Shown here: piece after piece, positions 1 through 8,375 of the stretch | Numbering within the stretch: position 1 is the stretch's first letter | How the letters are laid out: every line of letters starts with the position of its first letter | NCBI RefSeq assembly: GCF_000966195.1 | Contig: NZ_LAHL01000005.1 | Location: 62,001-126,000, forward strand | DNA from: Domibacillus robiginosus | Lineage (GTDB): Bacteria > Bacillota > Bacilli > Bacillales > Domibacillaceae | Reading direction: 5' to 3' | DNA length: 64,000 nucleotides | Program-made: the position numbers and the translations under genes | Notes under the pieces: model-generated | The model's database searches: none | Seen by the model: only the letters and a program-made list of their open reading frames with translations | Told to the model about the DNA's origin: nothing

Positions 1-96
1 GAGCGCGCATGGCTGCAAAACTTGTTGATTCACCTCGTTTCCAGTGCGGTATCAAATTACATTCTTCATTATGAGTTAAAAGAAATTTCCTTTTAA
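1..96 (+). CDS. possible 3' end of an unrecognised gene
   Basis: Frame 1 is open from the window edge for 31 codons and stops with TAA at 94-96, immediately before a terminator hairpin. That placement is why I favour a truncated gene. The readable C-terminus ends in YELKEISF and I do not recognise it. Frame 3 is also open to about position 83, and the minus strand has a GAGGTGAAT ribosome-site-like string, so the assignment is weak. Confidence 0.25.
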   Translation, partial: ERAWLQNLLIHLVSSAVSNYILHYELKEISF

Positions 97-139
97 CCCA
101 CTGTTTTCCGCGATTAATCGCGCAACAGCAGGGTTTTTT
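97..139 (+). terminator. intrinsic terminator upstream of ptsH
   Basis: A hairpin with pairing CCC/GGG, CTGTT/AACAG and a near-perfect core CGCGATTAATCGCG is followed by a T-run at 134-139. It separates whatever lies upstream from ptsH. Confidence 0.7.
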
Positions 140-192
140 GTTTTATGCTAAAATGCGACAACACTTTAGTGGTATTTGTGTGCTGTTTATTT

Positions 193-198
193 TATAAT
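193..198 (+). promoter_or_regulatory. -10 box of the ptsH promoter
   Basis: A perfect TATAAT lies 42 bases before the ptsH start codon. No good -35 hexamer is seen at 17 bp (TGGTAT). Its position between an upstream terminator and the gene supports an independent promoter. Confidence 0.5.
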
Positions 199-239
199 AG
201 GAAAAGCGTACAACTTAACGATAAAGGAGTTTTCTTATC

Positions 240-506
240 ATGGCACAAAAAACATTCACAATTACAGATGAAACAGGTATCCACGCTCGTCCGGCTACTG
301 TACTTGTTCAAACAGCTTCAAAATTCAGCTCAGATGTAAATCTTGAGTACAATGGCAAAACAGTAAACCTAAAGTCAATCATGGGCGTTATGTCTCTTGG
401 TATTCCTAAAGGGGCGTCTATCACAGTAACAGCTGCTGGATCTGATGAAGATCAAGCGATTGAAGCTGTAAGCGAAACAATTAAAACACAAGGTCTTGGC
501 GAATAA
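240..506 (+). CDS. ptsH: phosphocarrier protein HPr
   Basis: HPr (88 residues, the normal length) carries phosphate from enzyme I to sugar-specific EIIA domains in the cytoplasm. In Firmicutes, when phosphorylated on Ser46, it is the corepressor of CcpA. The catalytic His15 lies in GIHARPA and the regulatory Ser46 in LKSIMG, so this is true HPr and not Crh, which lacks His15. The start is fixed by AAAGGAG at 223-229. The gene has its own promoter and terminator, and no ptsI (enzyme I) follows, unlike the usual ptsHI operon. The next gene is a HAD phosphatase. Enzyme I must be encoded elsewhere. Confidence 0.97.
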   Translation: MAQKTFTITDETGIHARPATVLVQTASKFSSDVNLEYNGKTVNLKSIMGVMSLGIPKGASITVTAAGSDEDQAIEAVSETIKTQGLGE

Positions 507-530
507 TTTTTGCCTGAGGCTTCTCTTAAA

Positions 531-562
531 ACGGAAAGAAGAATCCCTTCTTTCCGTTTTTT
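531..562 (+). terminator. ptsH intrinsic terminator
   Basis: An 11-bp perfect stem (ACGGAAAGAAG at 531-541, CTTCTTTCCGT at 547-557), a 5-nt loop and six Ts show that ptsH is transcribed alone. Confidence 0.9.
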
Positions 563-596
563 CATACATAAAAATGGAAGCATAGAGGGGGATTAT

Positions 597-1451
597 ATGG
601 CGTACTCACTTATTGCGATTGATTTAGATGGGACACTTTTAAATGAGGAAAAAGAAATTGACGATCGGTCAATTCGTGCAATCCGTGCTTTTGAAGAGCA
701 AGGCGGCCAGGTAGTCATCTGCAGTGGGCGAACACCGCTGGCTACACGCTGGATTGCCGAAACAATTGGACTTCAAACACCGATTATTTCACTGAATGGG
801 GCAGTTCTTCACGACGAGAAGGGGACATTGCTTGATCAAAAAACATTCTCTCATACAGGCTTACAACAGTTTGTTTCTTTTTGTGAAGAGGAGCATATAT
901 GCGTTCATTTATATGAAGGAAATGATCTGATTGTGGCGGAAAAAAACCGCTGGAATGAAATATGGGTGGATCAAAATATTCTTCCTCTTGCTCAAACAGG
1001 GGGTATTGTGGAACGACGGAACATGTATTTGGAGGAATGCCGGGTCCGGGTAACACCTGATATCAAAAGTTGGATAGAGAATCACCCGGCTATTTCAAAA
1101 ATGGCTGTTTTCAGTGAAAACGGCGATTTTCGAGCGATTGAACAAAAAATCAAAGCTGCGCTTCCGGATGTAGAAGCAGCTAGCAGTTCTAATTACGCCA
1201 ATTTAGAAATTTCGCCTCGTGGTGCTGCGAAGGGCGTTGCTCTAAAGAAGCTAGCTGCGCGGCTTAACGTACCGATCGCCGAAACGGCTGCTATCGGTGA
1301 TAATTTTAATGATATTTCCATGTTTCAATGCGCTGGAATGAGCATTGCGATGGGGAACGCACCGGAGCTGGTTAAAGCGGCTTCCCATCATGTGACAGCT
1401 TCAAACAATGAAAATGGAATTGAAGAAGCGATCACTTTTTTAATGAAGTAG
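597..1451 (+). CDS. HAD superfamily Cof-type phosphatase
   Basis: A cytoplasmic Mg-dependent phosphatase of 284 residues, probably acting on sugar phosphates or phosphorylated cofactors. Motif I is DLDGTL near residue 9 and motif III/IV is GDNFND near residue 239. The middle section is the cap typical of the Cof/YidA (type IIB) branch. I chose the ATG at 597 because AGAGGGGG at 584-591 precedes it at 5 nt. The longer open frame from 510 runs through the ptsH terminator and has no ribosome site. It is a single gene flanked by terminators on both sides. The substrate cannot be predicted. Two more Cof-type proteins occur in this window (47007 and 54859). Confidence 0.9.
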   Translation: MAYSLIAIDLDGTLLNEEKEIDDRSIRAIRAFEEQGGQVVICSGRTPLATRWIAETIGLQTPIISLNGAVLHDEKGTLLDQKTFSHTGLQQFVSFCEEEHICVHLYEGNDLIVAEKNRWNEIWVDQNILPLAQTGGIVERRNMYLEECRVRVTPDIKSWIENHPAISKMAVFSENGDFRAIEQKIKAALPDVEAASSSNYANLEISPRGAAKGVALKKLAARLNVPIAETAAIGDNFNDISMFQCAGMSIAMGNAPELVKAASHHVTASNNENGIEEAITFLMK

Positions 1452-1455
1452 CTGG

Positions 1456-1487
1456 AGACTGTCGACAAAGTCGTCAGTCTTTTTTTA
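1456..1487 (+). terminator. intrinsic terminator of the HAD gene
   Basis: AGACTG (1456-1461) pairs with CAGTCT (1475-1480), with an inner CGAC/GTCG stem around an AAA loop, followed by Ts. The arms resemble the two ends of the repeat element at 9552-9886 joined together (CTGTcGACAAA), so it may be a solo relic of that element. Confidence 0.8.
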
Positions 1488-1610
1488 AAAGAGCTGATAG
1501 GGGAAGCTGGGTGCTCGCCCTCTTCTCAGTCCATATCAAAATATTTTGTTTATAGTCTGGAAATTTTCAAGGTCTTTTTTAAAATTTTATTTCATAATTA
1601 TTATAAAGTG

Positions 1611-1639
1611 TTGAAATACAAAATCAGTACAATTACAAT
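1611..1639 (+). promoter_or_regulatory. sigma-A promoter of the mur operon with a possible MurR operator
   Basis: TTGAAA (1611-1616), a 17-bp spacer and TACAAT (1634-1639) form a good housekeeping promoter 30 bases before murQ. ATTTCA at 1589-1594 and TGAAAT at 1612-1617 form an inverted repeat that overlaps the -35 box. RpiR-family repressors often bind such sites, so this may be the MurR operator; that part is inference. Confidence 0.7.
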
Positions 1640-1668
1640 AGTCCTATCATCTAAGAGGGGGAATCTGG

Positions 1669-2595
1669 ATGGATGAAAAGCTGATGCAGCTAACGACAGA
1701 GTCGAGAAACAACCGCACAATGCAAATTGATACAGCCGATACAAAGGATATTTTAACCATTATGAATGAAGAGGATCACCGTGTGGCGGAAGCCGTTAAA
1801 GCAGTGCTGCCTGAAATTGAGCAGGTGGTCAGCTTTGTTCTTCACTCGTTTCAAAACGGTGGCCGGCTTTTTTATATGGGTGCCGGAACAAGCGGCCGGC
1901 TCGGTGTACTGGATGCGGTTGAATGCCCGCCGACCTTCAGCACACCACCCGAAATGGTGCAGGGGCTGATCGCAGGTGGAGAGCGTGCATTTGTAAAAGC
2001 CGTTGAAGGAGCAGAGGATGACGAGGCGGCTGGCCGTCTAGATCTTGAAAGCCGGGGGCTGACAGAACAGGATACTGTTATTGGCTTAGCGGCAAGTGGC
2101 AGGACGCCTTATGTAAAAGGTGCCCTGGCTTATGCACAAGAAATAGGGGCTAAAACAGCTGCCATCTCCTGCAACCATCATGCACCAATCAGTGCCTACG
2201 CTGACCAGCCAATTGAAGTAGTCGTCGGTCCAGAAGTGTTAACAGGCTCAACAAGATTGAAAGCGGCTACAGCTCAAAAAATGATTTTAAACATGATTTC
2301 AACCGCATCAATGCTAAAAATGGGTAAAGCATTTGAAAATTTAATGGTCGATGTTCATGTGAGCAACGTGAAGCTAAAGCAAAGAGCCATTCATACAATC
2401 GTCCGTGTAACAGGGGTTTCGAAAAAGGAAGCGGAAGCAGCCCTTCATTCAGCCAGCAACGAAGTGAAACCGGCAATTGTTATGCTTCAGTGCGGCCTAT
2501 CTTTTGAGGAAGCAAAAAAGCTGCTGGCAGAAGCGAAAGGCTATGTGAGAAAAGCCGTTCAGCTGGGCAGGGAACGTGAGGAGAACAGTCGATGA
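1669..2595 (+). CDS. murQ: N-acetylmuramic acid 6-phosphate etherase
   Basis: MurQ (308 residues) removes the D-lactyl ether from MurNAc-6-phosphate, giving GlcNAc-6-phosphate and D-lactate in cell-wall recycling. The SIS domain is evident: [13 protein letters not shown] near residues 64-76 and LAASGRTPY near 139-147 form the sugar-phosphate site. The length matches the family. AGAGGGGG at 1654-1661 sets the start. The stop codon overlaps the start of murR (ATGA), so the two are translationally coupled. This is the first gene of a four-gene operon with murR, murP and mupG. Confidence 0.96.
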   Translation: MDEKLMQLTTESRNNRTMQIDTADTKDILTIMNEEDHRVAEAVKAVLPEIEQVVSFVLHSFQNGGRLFYMGAGTSGRLGVLDAVECPPTFSTPPEMVQGLIAGGERAFVKAVEGAEDDEAAGRLDLESRGLTEQDTVIGLAASGRTPYVKGALAYAQEIGAKTAAISCNHHAPISAYADQPIEVVVGPEVLTGSTRLKAATAQKMILNMISTASMLKMGKAFENLMVDVHVSNVKLKQRAIHTIVRVTGVSKKEAEAALHSASNEVKPAIVMLQCGLSFEEAKKLLAEAKGYVRKAVQLGREREENSR

Positions 2596-3446
2596 ACGCC
2601 GGAGGATTGAACCGGCTGCGGAGCATCTTGCCTCAGCTGCCACCCTCAGAGAAAAAAGTGGCTCAGTTTATTTTAGAAAACCCTGAAAAATTGCTGAATG
2701 CAACCGCGGGAGAAATCAGCCAAATGGCCGGCTCAAGCAGTGCAGCTGTTATTCGTTTGTGTAAATCAATGGGTGTGAAGGGGTATCAGGAGCTGAAGGT
2801 AAGGGTAGCCGGTGATTTGGTAAAAGTGCCGGAAGCCGGCTATCGGGATATCGAAAGCGGCGAAACACTCCAAGGCATCGTGCAAAAAACGCTCAGCAAC
2901 AGCATTCAAAGCTTAAGTGATACAAGTGAATTGCTTGATTATGGACAAATAGAAGCAGCAGTCGAAGTGCTGGCAAAGGCCAAAACCATTCACTGTTTCG
3001 GGATTGGTGCTTCGAGCTTAATTGCAATGGATGCTCAACAGAAATTTTTACGCATCCATAAAAATGCGACCGCTTTTACAGATACATACCTTGTTGCTTC
3101 ACTCGTTGCCAATGCAGAGGCAGAGGATGTTCTGCTTGGTATTTCATTTTCAGGTGAAACACAGGAGGTGGTGCGAATCCTGTCTCTCGCTCGGAAAAGA
3201 GGCATCAAAACGATCAGCTTAACGAAATACGGGTCATCTACAGTGGCAGCTCTTGCAGAAGTGAACTTGTTTACATCTGCATCGAGCGAAGCACCGCTCA
3301 GAAGCGCGGCCACCGCTTCGCGTTTTGCGCAATTATTTATCATTGATGTGTTGTTCATGGGGATGGCAACAAAAGAATTTGATCAAACCGTGCAGTATAT
3401 TGACCATTCACGGGAAGCGATACGCTTTTTAAAAGAATCAAAGTAA
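2592..3446 (+). CDS. murR: RpiR-family transcriptional regulator of MurNAc use
   Basis: A 284-residue regulator with an N-terminal RpiR helix-turn-helix (about residues 1-77; [16 protein letters not shown] is the helix-turn-helix core) and a C-terminal SIS sugar-phosphate-binding domain (about 120-260; GIGASS and ISFSGETQE). In B. subtilis and S. aureus the regulator in this position is MurR, which senses MurNAc-6-phosphate. The gene overlaps murQ by four bases and precedes the PTS transporter by 47 bp, so it probably controls its own operon through the promoter at 1611. Assignment rests on family plus context. Confidence 0.9.
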   Translation: MNAGGLNRLRSILPQLPPSEKKVAQFILENPEKLLNATAGEISQMAGSSSAAVIRLCKSMGVKGYQELKVRVAGDLVKVPEAGYRDIESGETLQGIVQKTLSNSIQSLSDTSELLDYGQIEAAVEVLAKAKTIHCFGIGASSLIAMDAQQKFLRIHKNATAFTDTYLVASLVANAEAEDVLLGISFSGETQEVVRILSLARKRGIKTISLTKYGSSTVAALAEVNLFTSASSEAPLRSAATASRFAQLFIIDVLFMGMATKEFDQTVQYIDHSREAIRFLKESK

Positions 3447-3493
3447 AAGAGCTGGAACAAAGGGTTGAAATATGGGGGAAAGGGTGAAGAGAG

Positions 3494-4855
3494 ATGTCAA
3501 ACGAAAATAAAATGATCGCGCAGCAAATTGTAGACTGTTTCGGTGGTCCGGAGAACGTTGCGTCTTTTACCCATTGCATGACGCGCCTTAGAGTCACACC
3601 GGTCAACAGGGGACGTGTAGATACGGAGGCGATCAGGAAAATCGAAGGGGTTTTCGGAGTAGTAGAGGAAGAAACAGTTCAAGTCATTCTAGGGCCAGGT
3701 AAAGTCAATAAAGTTGCCGAGGAATTCGGAAAAATAATAGATGCATCGGGCGGGAATATGCTGAAGGACCGGGCCGCTGCCACAAAATCAGAGTTAAATA
3801 AAAAAAACGCCACGCCTTTTAAGTTGTTTTTGCGTAAAATATCGAGCATCTTTATTCCTCTTATTCCGGCGCTGGTCGCCTCCGGCCTGATTACCGGGAT
3901 ATCTAAAGCCATTATCCAGGCAGGCTGGCTCGATGCTGAATCGCAAGCCGCTCTTCTTTTAAATGCGATTGGTGGCGGCTTGTTCGCCTATCTTGGCATT
4001 TTAGTCGGCTTGAATGCGGCAAAGGAATTTGGCGGGTCGCCTGCGCTGGGGGCACTGGCTGGAATTCTGGTTATTAACCCGGCAATTGACGGCATTACGT
4101 TGTTTGGAGAAGCGCTCGTGCCGGGACGCGGCGGCTTGATTGGAATTCTGTTTGCAGCCATTTTCATTGCTTATGTAGAGCGCTGGATTCGAAAAGGGGT
4201 GCCGCAGTCACTGGATATTATTGTAACTCCGACGATTGCTTTGCTTATTACCGGTATCGTTACGTATGTTATCTTCATGCCTATTGGCGGTTTTGTTTCC
4301 GATGCGATTACAAACGGTTTGCTTGCCGTTCTGGATATTGGCGGCATTGTCGCTGGCTTTGTACTTGGCGCAACGTTCCTGCCGCTTGTAGTTACAGGGC
4401 TTCATCAGGGATTAACACCGATTCATCTTGAATTGTTAAATTCTATTGGTGATGATCCGCTTCTGCCGATTCTGGCAATGGGCGGCGCCGGACAGGTTGG
4501 TGCTGCTTTTGCGATTTATATGAAAACAAAGAAAAAGCGATTAAAACGAGCGATTGGCGGATCTCTTCCGTCTGGTATGCTGGGGATCGGTGAACCCCTC
4601 ATTTTCGGTGTGACGCTGCCGCTTGGACGCCCATTTCTAACTGCCTGCCTCGGAGCAGGAGTCGGGGGAGCCTTTCAAGCTTATTTTAATATAGCAACAA
4701 GTGCGATCGGGGTTTCCGGACTGCCGCTTTCGTTCATTGTTCTGCCGCATCAAATTCTGCTTTATTTAGCTGGCCTTGTGATTGCCTATGTAGCTGGATT
4801 TGCATGTACGTATTTGTTTGGATTTAAGGATGAAATGGCAAAAGAATTTGATTGA
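3494..4855 (+). CDS. murP: PTS N-acetylmuramic acid transporter, EIIBC
   Basis: A membrane PTS permease of 453 residues that imports and phosphorylates MurNAc or MurNAc-GlcNAc. The EIIB domain (residues 1-85) carries the phospho-accepting Cys28 in THCMTRLR. The EIIC domain (about 110-450) has some ten hydrophobic segments and the GIGEPLIFG signature near residue 365. There is no EIIA domain, as in known MurP proteins, which borrow the glucose-type EIIA; HPr for the relay is encoded 3 kb upstream. Specificity is assigned from the murQ/murR/mupG neighbours. Confidence 0.93.
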   Translation: MSNENKMIAQQIVDCFGGPENVASFTHCMTRLRVTPVNRGRVDTEAIRKIEGVFGVVEEETVQVILGPGKVNKVAEEFGKIIDASGGNMLKDRAAATKSELNKKNATPFKLFLRKISSIFIPLIPALVASGLITGISKAIIQAGWLDAESQAALLLNAIGGGLFAYLGILVGLNAAKEFGGSPALGALAGILVINPAIDGITLFGEALVPGRGGLIGILFAAIFIAYVERWIRKGVPQSLDIIVTPTIALLITGIVTYVIFMPIGGFVSDAITNGLLAVLDIGGIVAGFVLGATFLPLVVTGLHQGLTPIHLELLNSIGDDPLLPILAMGGAGQVGAAFAIYMKTKKKRLKRAIGGSLPSGMLGIGEPLIFGVTLPLGRPFLTACLGAGVGGAFQAYFNIATSAIGVSGLPLSFIVLPHQILLYLAGLVIAYVAGFACTYLFGFKDEMAKEFD

Positions 4856-4909
4856 TAAAAAACCAGGAGCAGAATCCTTTTCTGCGCTTTTTACGTAAGG
4901 AGGATGTGT

Positions 4910-5971
4910 ATGTTTGGGATTTCTGTTTACTTAAGTGAAGACATAGGGGAAAAGCAAAGGGCCTATATAAAAAAAGCAAAGCAGCACGGCTTCGGCTGGA
5001 TTTTTACTTCCCTTCATATTCCAGAGGATAACACTTCAGCTCTTCGCGGCCGGTTTAGCCAGCTTGCAAAAATAGCACAGGAAACAGAAATGGAACTTTT
5101 TGCGGACGTTTCACCGGCGTCGCTCGAACAAATCGGCTTATCAATAGACCGGGCCGAAGAATTGACTGAATGGGGCGTGACCGGGCTTCGCGTTGACTAC
5201 GGCATAGCGGCGAAGCAGATTGCTGCTCTTTCCAGCGTAATGAAGGTGGCGCTCAATGCCAGTACATTAACAGAATATGAATACAAAGAGATTCTCGCGG
5301 CCGGAGCTGATATTCATAGGATCGAGGCTTGGCATAATTTTTACCCACGACCAGAAACGGGGCTTGGAGAAGCATACGCAGGAGAAAAAAATGAGTGGCT
5401 TGCATCGCTCGGCTTGCGTACAATGGCTTTTGTTCCGGGAGACCGCGACAAGCGCGGCCCATTGTTTCAAGGGCTGCCGACACTTGAAAAGCATCGGAAC
5501 AGCGCGCCCTTCTCAGCCGCGCTTGAGTTAATGCGCAATTTGCATACACAAAAAGTGCTGATTGGCGATCCTGATCTCTCAGATAAAGCATTCCGGCAGT
5601 TTAAGCGCTTTGGGGAAAATAGATGTATTCCGTTAGGAGCAAAATCATTTGCAGATACATCCCTTTATAAACATACGCAAACGAATCGGCCGGACCCGGC
5701 AAGAGATTGTATTCGTTCCATTGAATCAAGAGGGTTTGCACAAACCGGAGACAAACCGATAGAGCCTTTTCATACCGTTGAGCGGCCGAGAGGGTCTATT
5801 ACTGTTGATAACAGACTGTACTTGCGCTATGCGGGAGAAATGCAGATTGTACTAAAGGATTTGCCGGCTGATGAAAAAGTGAATGTCATTGGAAGAATCG
5901 TCGCAGAAGACCTGCCGCTGCTTCCGTTTATCGAGCCTGGCGGGCGGTTTATCATTCTTTGGGAGGAATAA
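4910..5971 (+). CDS. mupG: 6-phospho-N-acetylmuramidase (DUF871 family)
   Basis: DUF871 proteins of about 350 residues are represented by S. aureus MupG, a cytoplasmic glycosidase that splits MurNAc-6-phosphate-GlcNAc delivered by MurP. This 353-residue protein begins with the family's GISVYLSED motif and has a TIM-barrel-like first two-thirds (LRVDYG, HNFYPRPETG) and a small C-terminal barrel. The start is the ATG at 4910, 6 nt after AAGGAGG (4897-4903); an ATG at 4904 touches that site and is unlikely. A weak hairpin at 4866-4894 after murP may reduce transcription into this gene. S. aureus has the same genes in a different order (mupG-murQ-murP-murR). Confidence 0.9.
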   Translation: MFGISVYLSEDIGEKQRAYIKKAKQHGFGWIFTSLHIPEDNTSALRGRFSQLAKIAQETEMELFADVSPASLEQIGLSIDRAEELTEWGVTGLRVDYGIAAKQIAALSSVMKVALNASTLTEYEYKEILAAGADIHRIEAWHNFYPRPETGLGEAYAGEKNEWLASLGLRTMAFVPGDRDKRGPLFQGLPTLEKHRNSAPFSAALELMRNLHTQKVLIGDPDLSDKAFRQFKRFGENRCIPLGAKSFADTSLYKHTQTNRPDPARDCIRSIESRGFAQTGDKPIEPFHTVERPRGSITVDNRLYLRYAGEMQIVLKDLPADEKVNVIGRIVAEDLPLLPFIEPGGRFIILWEE

Positions 5972-5977
5972 GCAGTC

Positions 5978-6008
5978 ATTGCCAGGCAGCCGATGATTTT
6001 TTCTTTAA
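5978..6008 (+). terminator. probable terminator of the mur operon
   Basis: An imperfect stem of TCATTG and the matching GATGA-side arm is followed by TTTTTTCTTT. It lies directly after the mupG stop. Confidence 0.5.
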
Positions 6009-6041
6009 TTTTTGGGGAAAAGAAACAATGAGGTGATTGAT

Positions 6042-6353
6042 ATGAACATTGATGTAAAGCCAGCTGCGGCGGCAGAATTGCAGAAGCACGAATTTGGTGA
6101 AAATGAAGGGGTGCGGATTGAATCTATTTTTATCGGTAGCTGCTCGATCGCATCTGAATATCATCTAAGAATCGACCGTAAAAAAGAAGAAGACGGTTTA
6201 TTTACGGTTTCAGGCATTCCTTTCCTTGTTTCAAAAGAAAGCCAGGAAAATCTGCATGATCAGATCTCGCTCGATTTCAACCCGGCGATGGGGTACAAGC
6301 TGACATCAGCCGAAGAAACATATCGCTACAACTTAAAATTAGAGCGGGCATAG
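6042..6353 (+). CDS. HesB/IscA-like (Fe-S biosynthesis fold) protein
   Basis: A small cytoplasmic protein of 103 residues with the fold pattern of the HesB/IscA family: N-terminal VKPAAAAEL, a central GVRIES strand and the IPFLV...LD hairpin. It has only one cysteine (in GSCSIA) and no C-terminal CGC/CxC pair, so it is unlikely to be an A-type Fe-S carrier by itself. Such degenerate members are common in Bacillaceae and have no firm function. Start: ATG 6042 with GAGGTGAT at 6030-6037; the open frame from 6012 lacks a ribosome site. Confidence 0.7.
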   Translation: MNIDVKPAAAAELQKHEFGENEGVRIESIFIGSCSIASEYHLRIDRKKEEDGLFTVSGIPFLVSKESQENLHDQISLDFNPAMGYKLTSAEETYRYNLKLERA

Positions 6354-6442
6354 GAACCAGCAAGGGCTGTTTCTTCTGTCTCCACGATAAGCATTGTACA
6401 GGGACTCTGTTGTCACGTAAAAAATCCATAGATAATAAAAAA

Positions 6443-6469
6443 ACGCCGCTTTTTAAGCGGCTGTTTTTT
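6443..6469 (+). terminator. intrinsic terminator
   Basis: GCCGCTT (6445-6451) pairs with AAGCGGC (6455-6461) around a TTT loop and is followed by TGTTTTTT. It lies 90 bases after the HesB-like gene. The rest of 6354-6677 holds only the promoter at 6635. Confidence 0.85.
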
Positions 6470-6634
6470 CTGCCTAGAGGCAATACTTCTGTAAAGATGA
6501 CACCCTTAGTATAAAGAAAAAAAGAAGAGCGGAACAACAAGTTCGTTAGATTATCTGACAAGAAATTTACCGCTGTCACAACCCCGGCTTTTTTGCCGGC
6601 AGCCGCTTTTTTCATATTCGTCCCGTCCGTTCGT

Positions 6635-6643
6635 TGCTATACT
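6635..6643 (+). promoter_or_regulatory. extended -10 promoter of the MFS exporter
   Basis: TGC-TATACT forms an extended -10 element 35 bases before the start codon. No -35 box is evident. Confidence 0.55.
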
Positions 6644-6677
6644 AAAAAGCAGGTGAAACAAAGAGAGGAAGAGTAAA

Positions 6678-8189
6678 ATGACAACGGAACAAACACATTT
6701 GCGGTTCGTACTGGCAGGGCTGCTTCTGGCGATTTTAATGGCTGCAATGGACAATACAATTGTAGCGACAGCGCTCGGCTCTATTCTGGCTGATTTAGGC
6801 GGCGTGGACAGCTATATTTGGATTACCTCTGCGTATGCTGTAGCGGTGCTGGCCGGCATGCCCATCTTCGGCAAGCTGTCGGATATGTATGGAAGAAAAA
6901 GGTTTTTCATATTTGGCCTGTTTGTTTTTTTAATCGGCTCTGCCCTGTGCGGCATTGCTCAGTCGATTCCTCAGCTGGCCGTGTACCGGGCTGTTCAGGG
7001 CATTGGCGGCGGCGCATTAATGCCCATTGCGTTTACGATCGTATTTGACGTATTTCCTCCTGAAAAGCGCGGGAAAATGACGGGCATGCTTGGCGCGGTA
7101 TTCGGGGCATCAAGTGTGATAGGGCCGCTGCTCGGGGCATTTATTACAGATACAATCAGCTGGCACTGGGTTTTTTACGTGAACATACCTATTGGCCTGG
7201 TCGCTCTTTTTTTAATTCTACGCTTTTACAAGGAAACACCAAAGCATACAAAGCAAAAAATTGACTGGACAGGGGCGGTTACACTTGTGATCGCGGTTGT
7301 TAGTTTGATGTTTGCCCTGGAGCTTGGCGGGAAAGAATTTGCCTGGACTTCGTGGCAGAGTATTTTGTTGTTTGGCTCGTTTACTGTTTTTATCCTTCTT
7401 TTTTTATGGGCCGAAACAAAAGCAGAAGAACCAATTATTTCATTCTGGATGTTTCGAAACCGGCTTTTTGCTTCGTCACAGGTGCTTGCTTTTTTATACG
7501 GTGCCACGTTTGTTGGGCTGACCATCTTCATTCCCATTTTTGTACAGGCCGTGTATGGTGGTTCAGCAACCAATGCCGGTATTATTTTAATGCCGATGCT
7601 GCTTGGCTCTGTGGCAGGGAGTGCTTTTGCCGGAATTATGCAGGCAAAAATGCCATACCGCCGCATTATGTGGATTTCTGTGATTGCGTATGCAATTGGC
7701 ATGGCGTTCATGTCGACGATTTCACCTGAGACAAGCCGTTTGCTGCTGACTATTTACATGGTGATTGTTGGGTTTGGCGTTGGCTTTTCTTTTTCGCTGC
7801 TGCCATCCGCAAGTGTGCACAAAATGGATTACCGGCATCGTGGCTCAGCGAACGCAACCAATTCTTTTTTTCGCTCACTTGGGCTGGCGCTGGGAATTAC
7901 AGTGTTTGGGTCGATTCAAACGAAGCTGTTAACAAGTGAGCTGGATGATAAGCTGGGTGGAAGTGAAAATACAGGTGCGTTCGGCGTGGATAACCTTCAG
8001 ACTATTTTTCAATCGGATCAGCGCGCCCAAATTCCAGCGAATATTTTAGATATTATCGCTCATGCGATGTCGCATTCGATTGCGGCGACGTTTTCATGGT
8101 CGCTTATCCCAATTGCCATTGCGTTTATCGCTGTTTTTTACATGGGAAATGAACAGTTACAAGTAGAAAAGAAAAAAGTGATGGAATAA
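6678..8189 (+). CDS. DHA2-type (EmrB/QacA) MFS drug exporter
   Basis: An inner-membrane proton-coupled exporter of 503 residues, the size of the 14-helix DHA2 family. The N-terminal helix carries the family motif LDxTIV in the form MDNTIVATAL (about residues 24-33). Motif A follows as GKLSDMYGRKR near residue 64, and motif C-like glycines lie at GAVFGASSVIGPLLGAF. Fourteen hydrophobic segments can be counted. It is transcribed alone, between an extended -10 promoter and a strong terminator. No regulator gene sits next to it. Substrate unknown; a multidrug or antiseptic role is inference from family. Confidence 0.9.
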   Translation: MTTEQTHLRFVLAGLLLAILMAAMDNTIVATALGSILADLGGVDSYIWITSAYAVAVLAGMPIFGKLSDMYGRKRFFIFGLFVFLIGSALCGIAQSIPQLAVYRAVQGIGGGALMPIAFTIVFDVFPPEKRGKMTGMLGAVFGASSVIGPLLGAFITDTISWHWVFYVNIPIGLVALFLILRFYKETPKHTKQKIDWTGAVTLVIAVVSLMFALELGGKEFAWTSWQSILLFGSFTVFILLFLWAETKAEEPIISFWMFRNRLFASSQVLAFLYGATFVGLTIFIPIFVQAVYGGSATNAGIILMPMLLGSVAGSAFAGIMQAKMPYRRIMWISVIAYAIGMAFMSTISPETSRLLLTIYMVIVGFGVGFSFSLLPSASVHKMDYRHRGSANATNSFFRSLGLALGITVFGSIQTKLLTSELDDKLGGSENTGAFGVDNLQTIFQSDQRAQIPANILDIIAHAMSHSIAATFSWSLIPIAIAFIAVFYMGNEQLQVEKKKVME

Positions 8190-8193
8190 AAAA

Positions 8194-8230
8194 AGTCGTT
8201 CCCCTTTCATTGGTGGAACGGCTCTTTTTT
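8194..8230 (+). terminator. terminator of the MFS exporter gene
   Basis: A 9-bp stem (AGTCGTTCC 8194-8202, GGAACGGCT 8215-8223, one G-U pair) is followed by CTTTTTT. Confidence 0.9.
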
Positions 8231-8375
8231 AGTTTTTAAACGTATTTCTTTCGGAACAGAGGATGGAAGGGTTTAAGAGAGAGGCAGAAGGAAATAATGT
8301 AAAAGAATAGCATCAAAGCGTAAGGTCGTTTTTCAGTAAAAAACAAGATGAAAATATGTAAAGAGGTGATCTATT

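Noticed and set aside
510-596. Longer start of the HAD phosphatase at 510
   Set aside because: It would translate through the ptsH terminator and has no ribosome site, while ATG 597 has AGAGGGGG.
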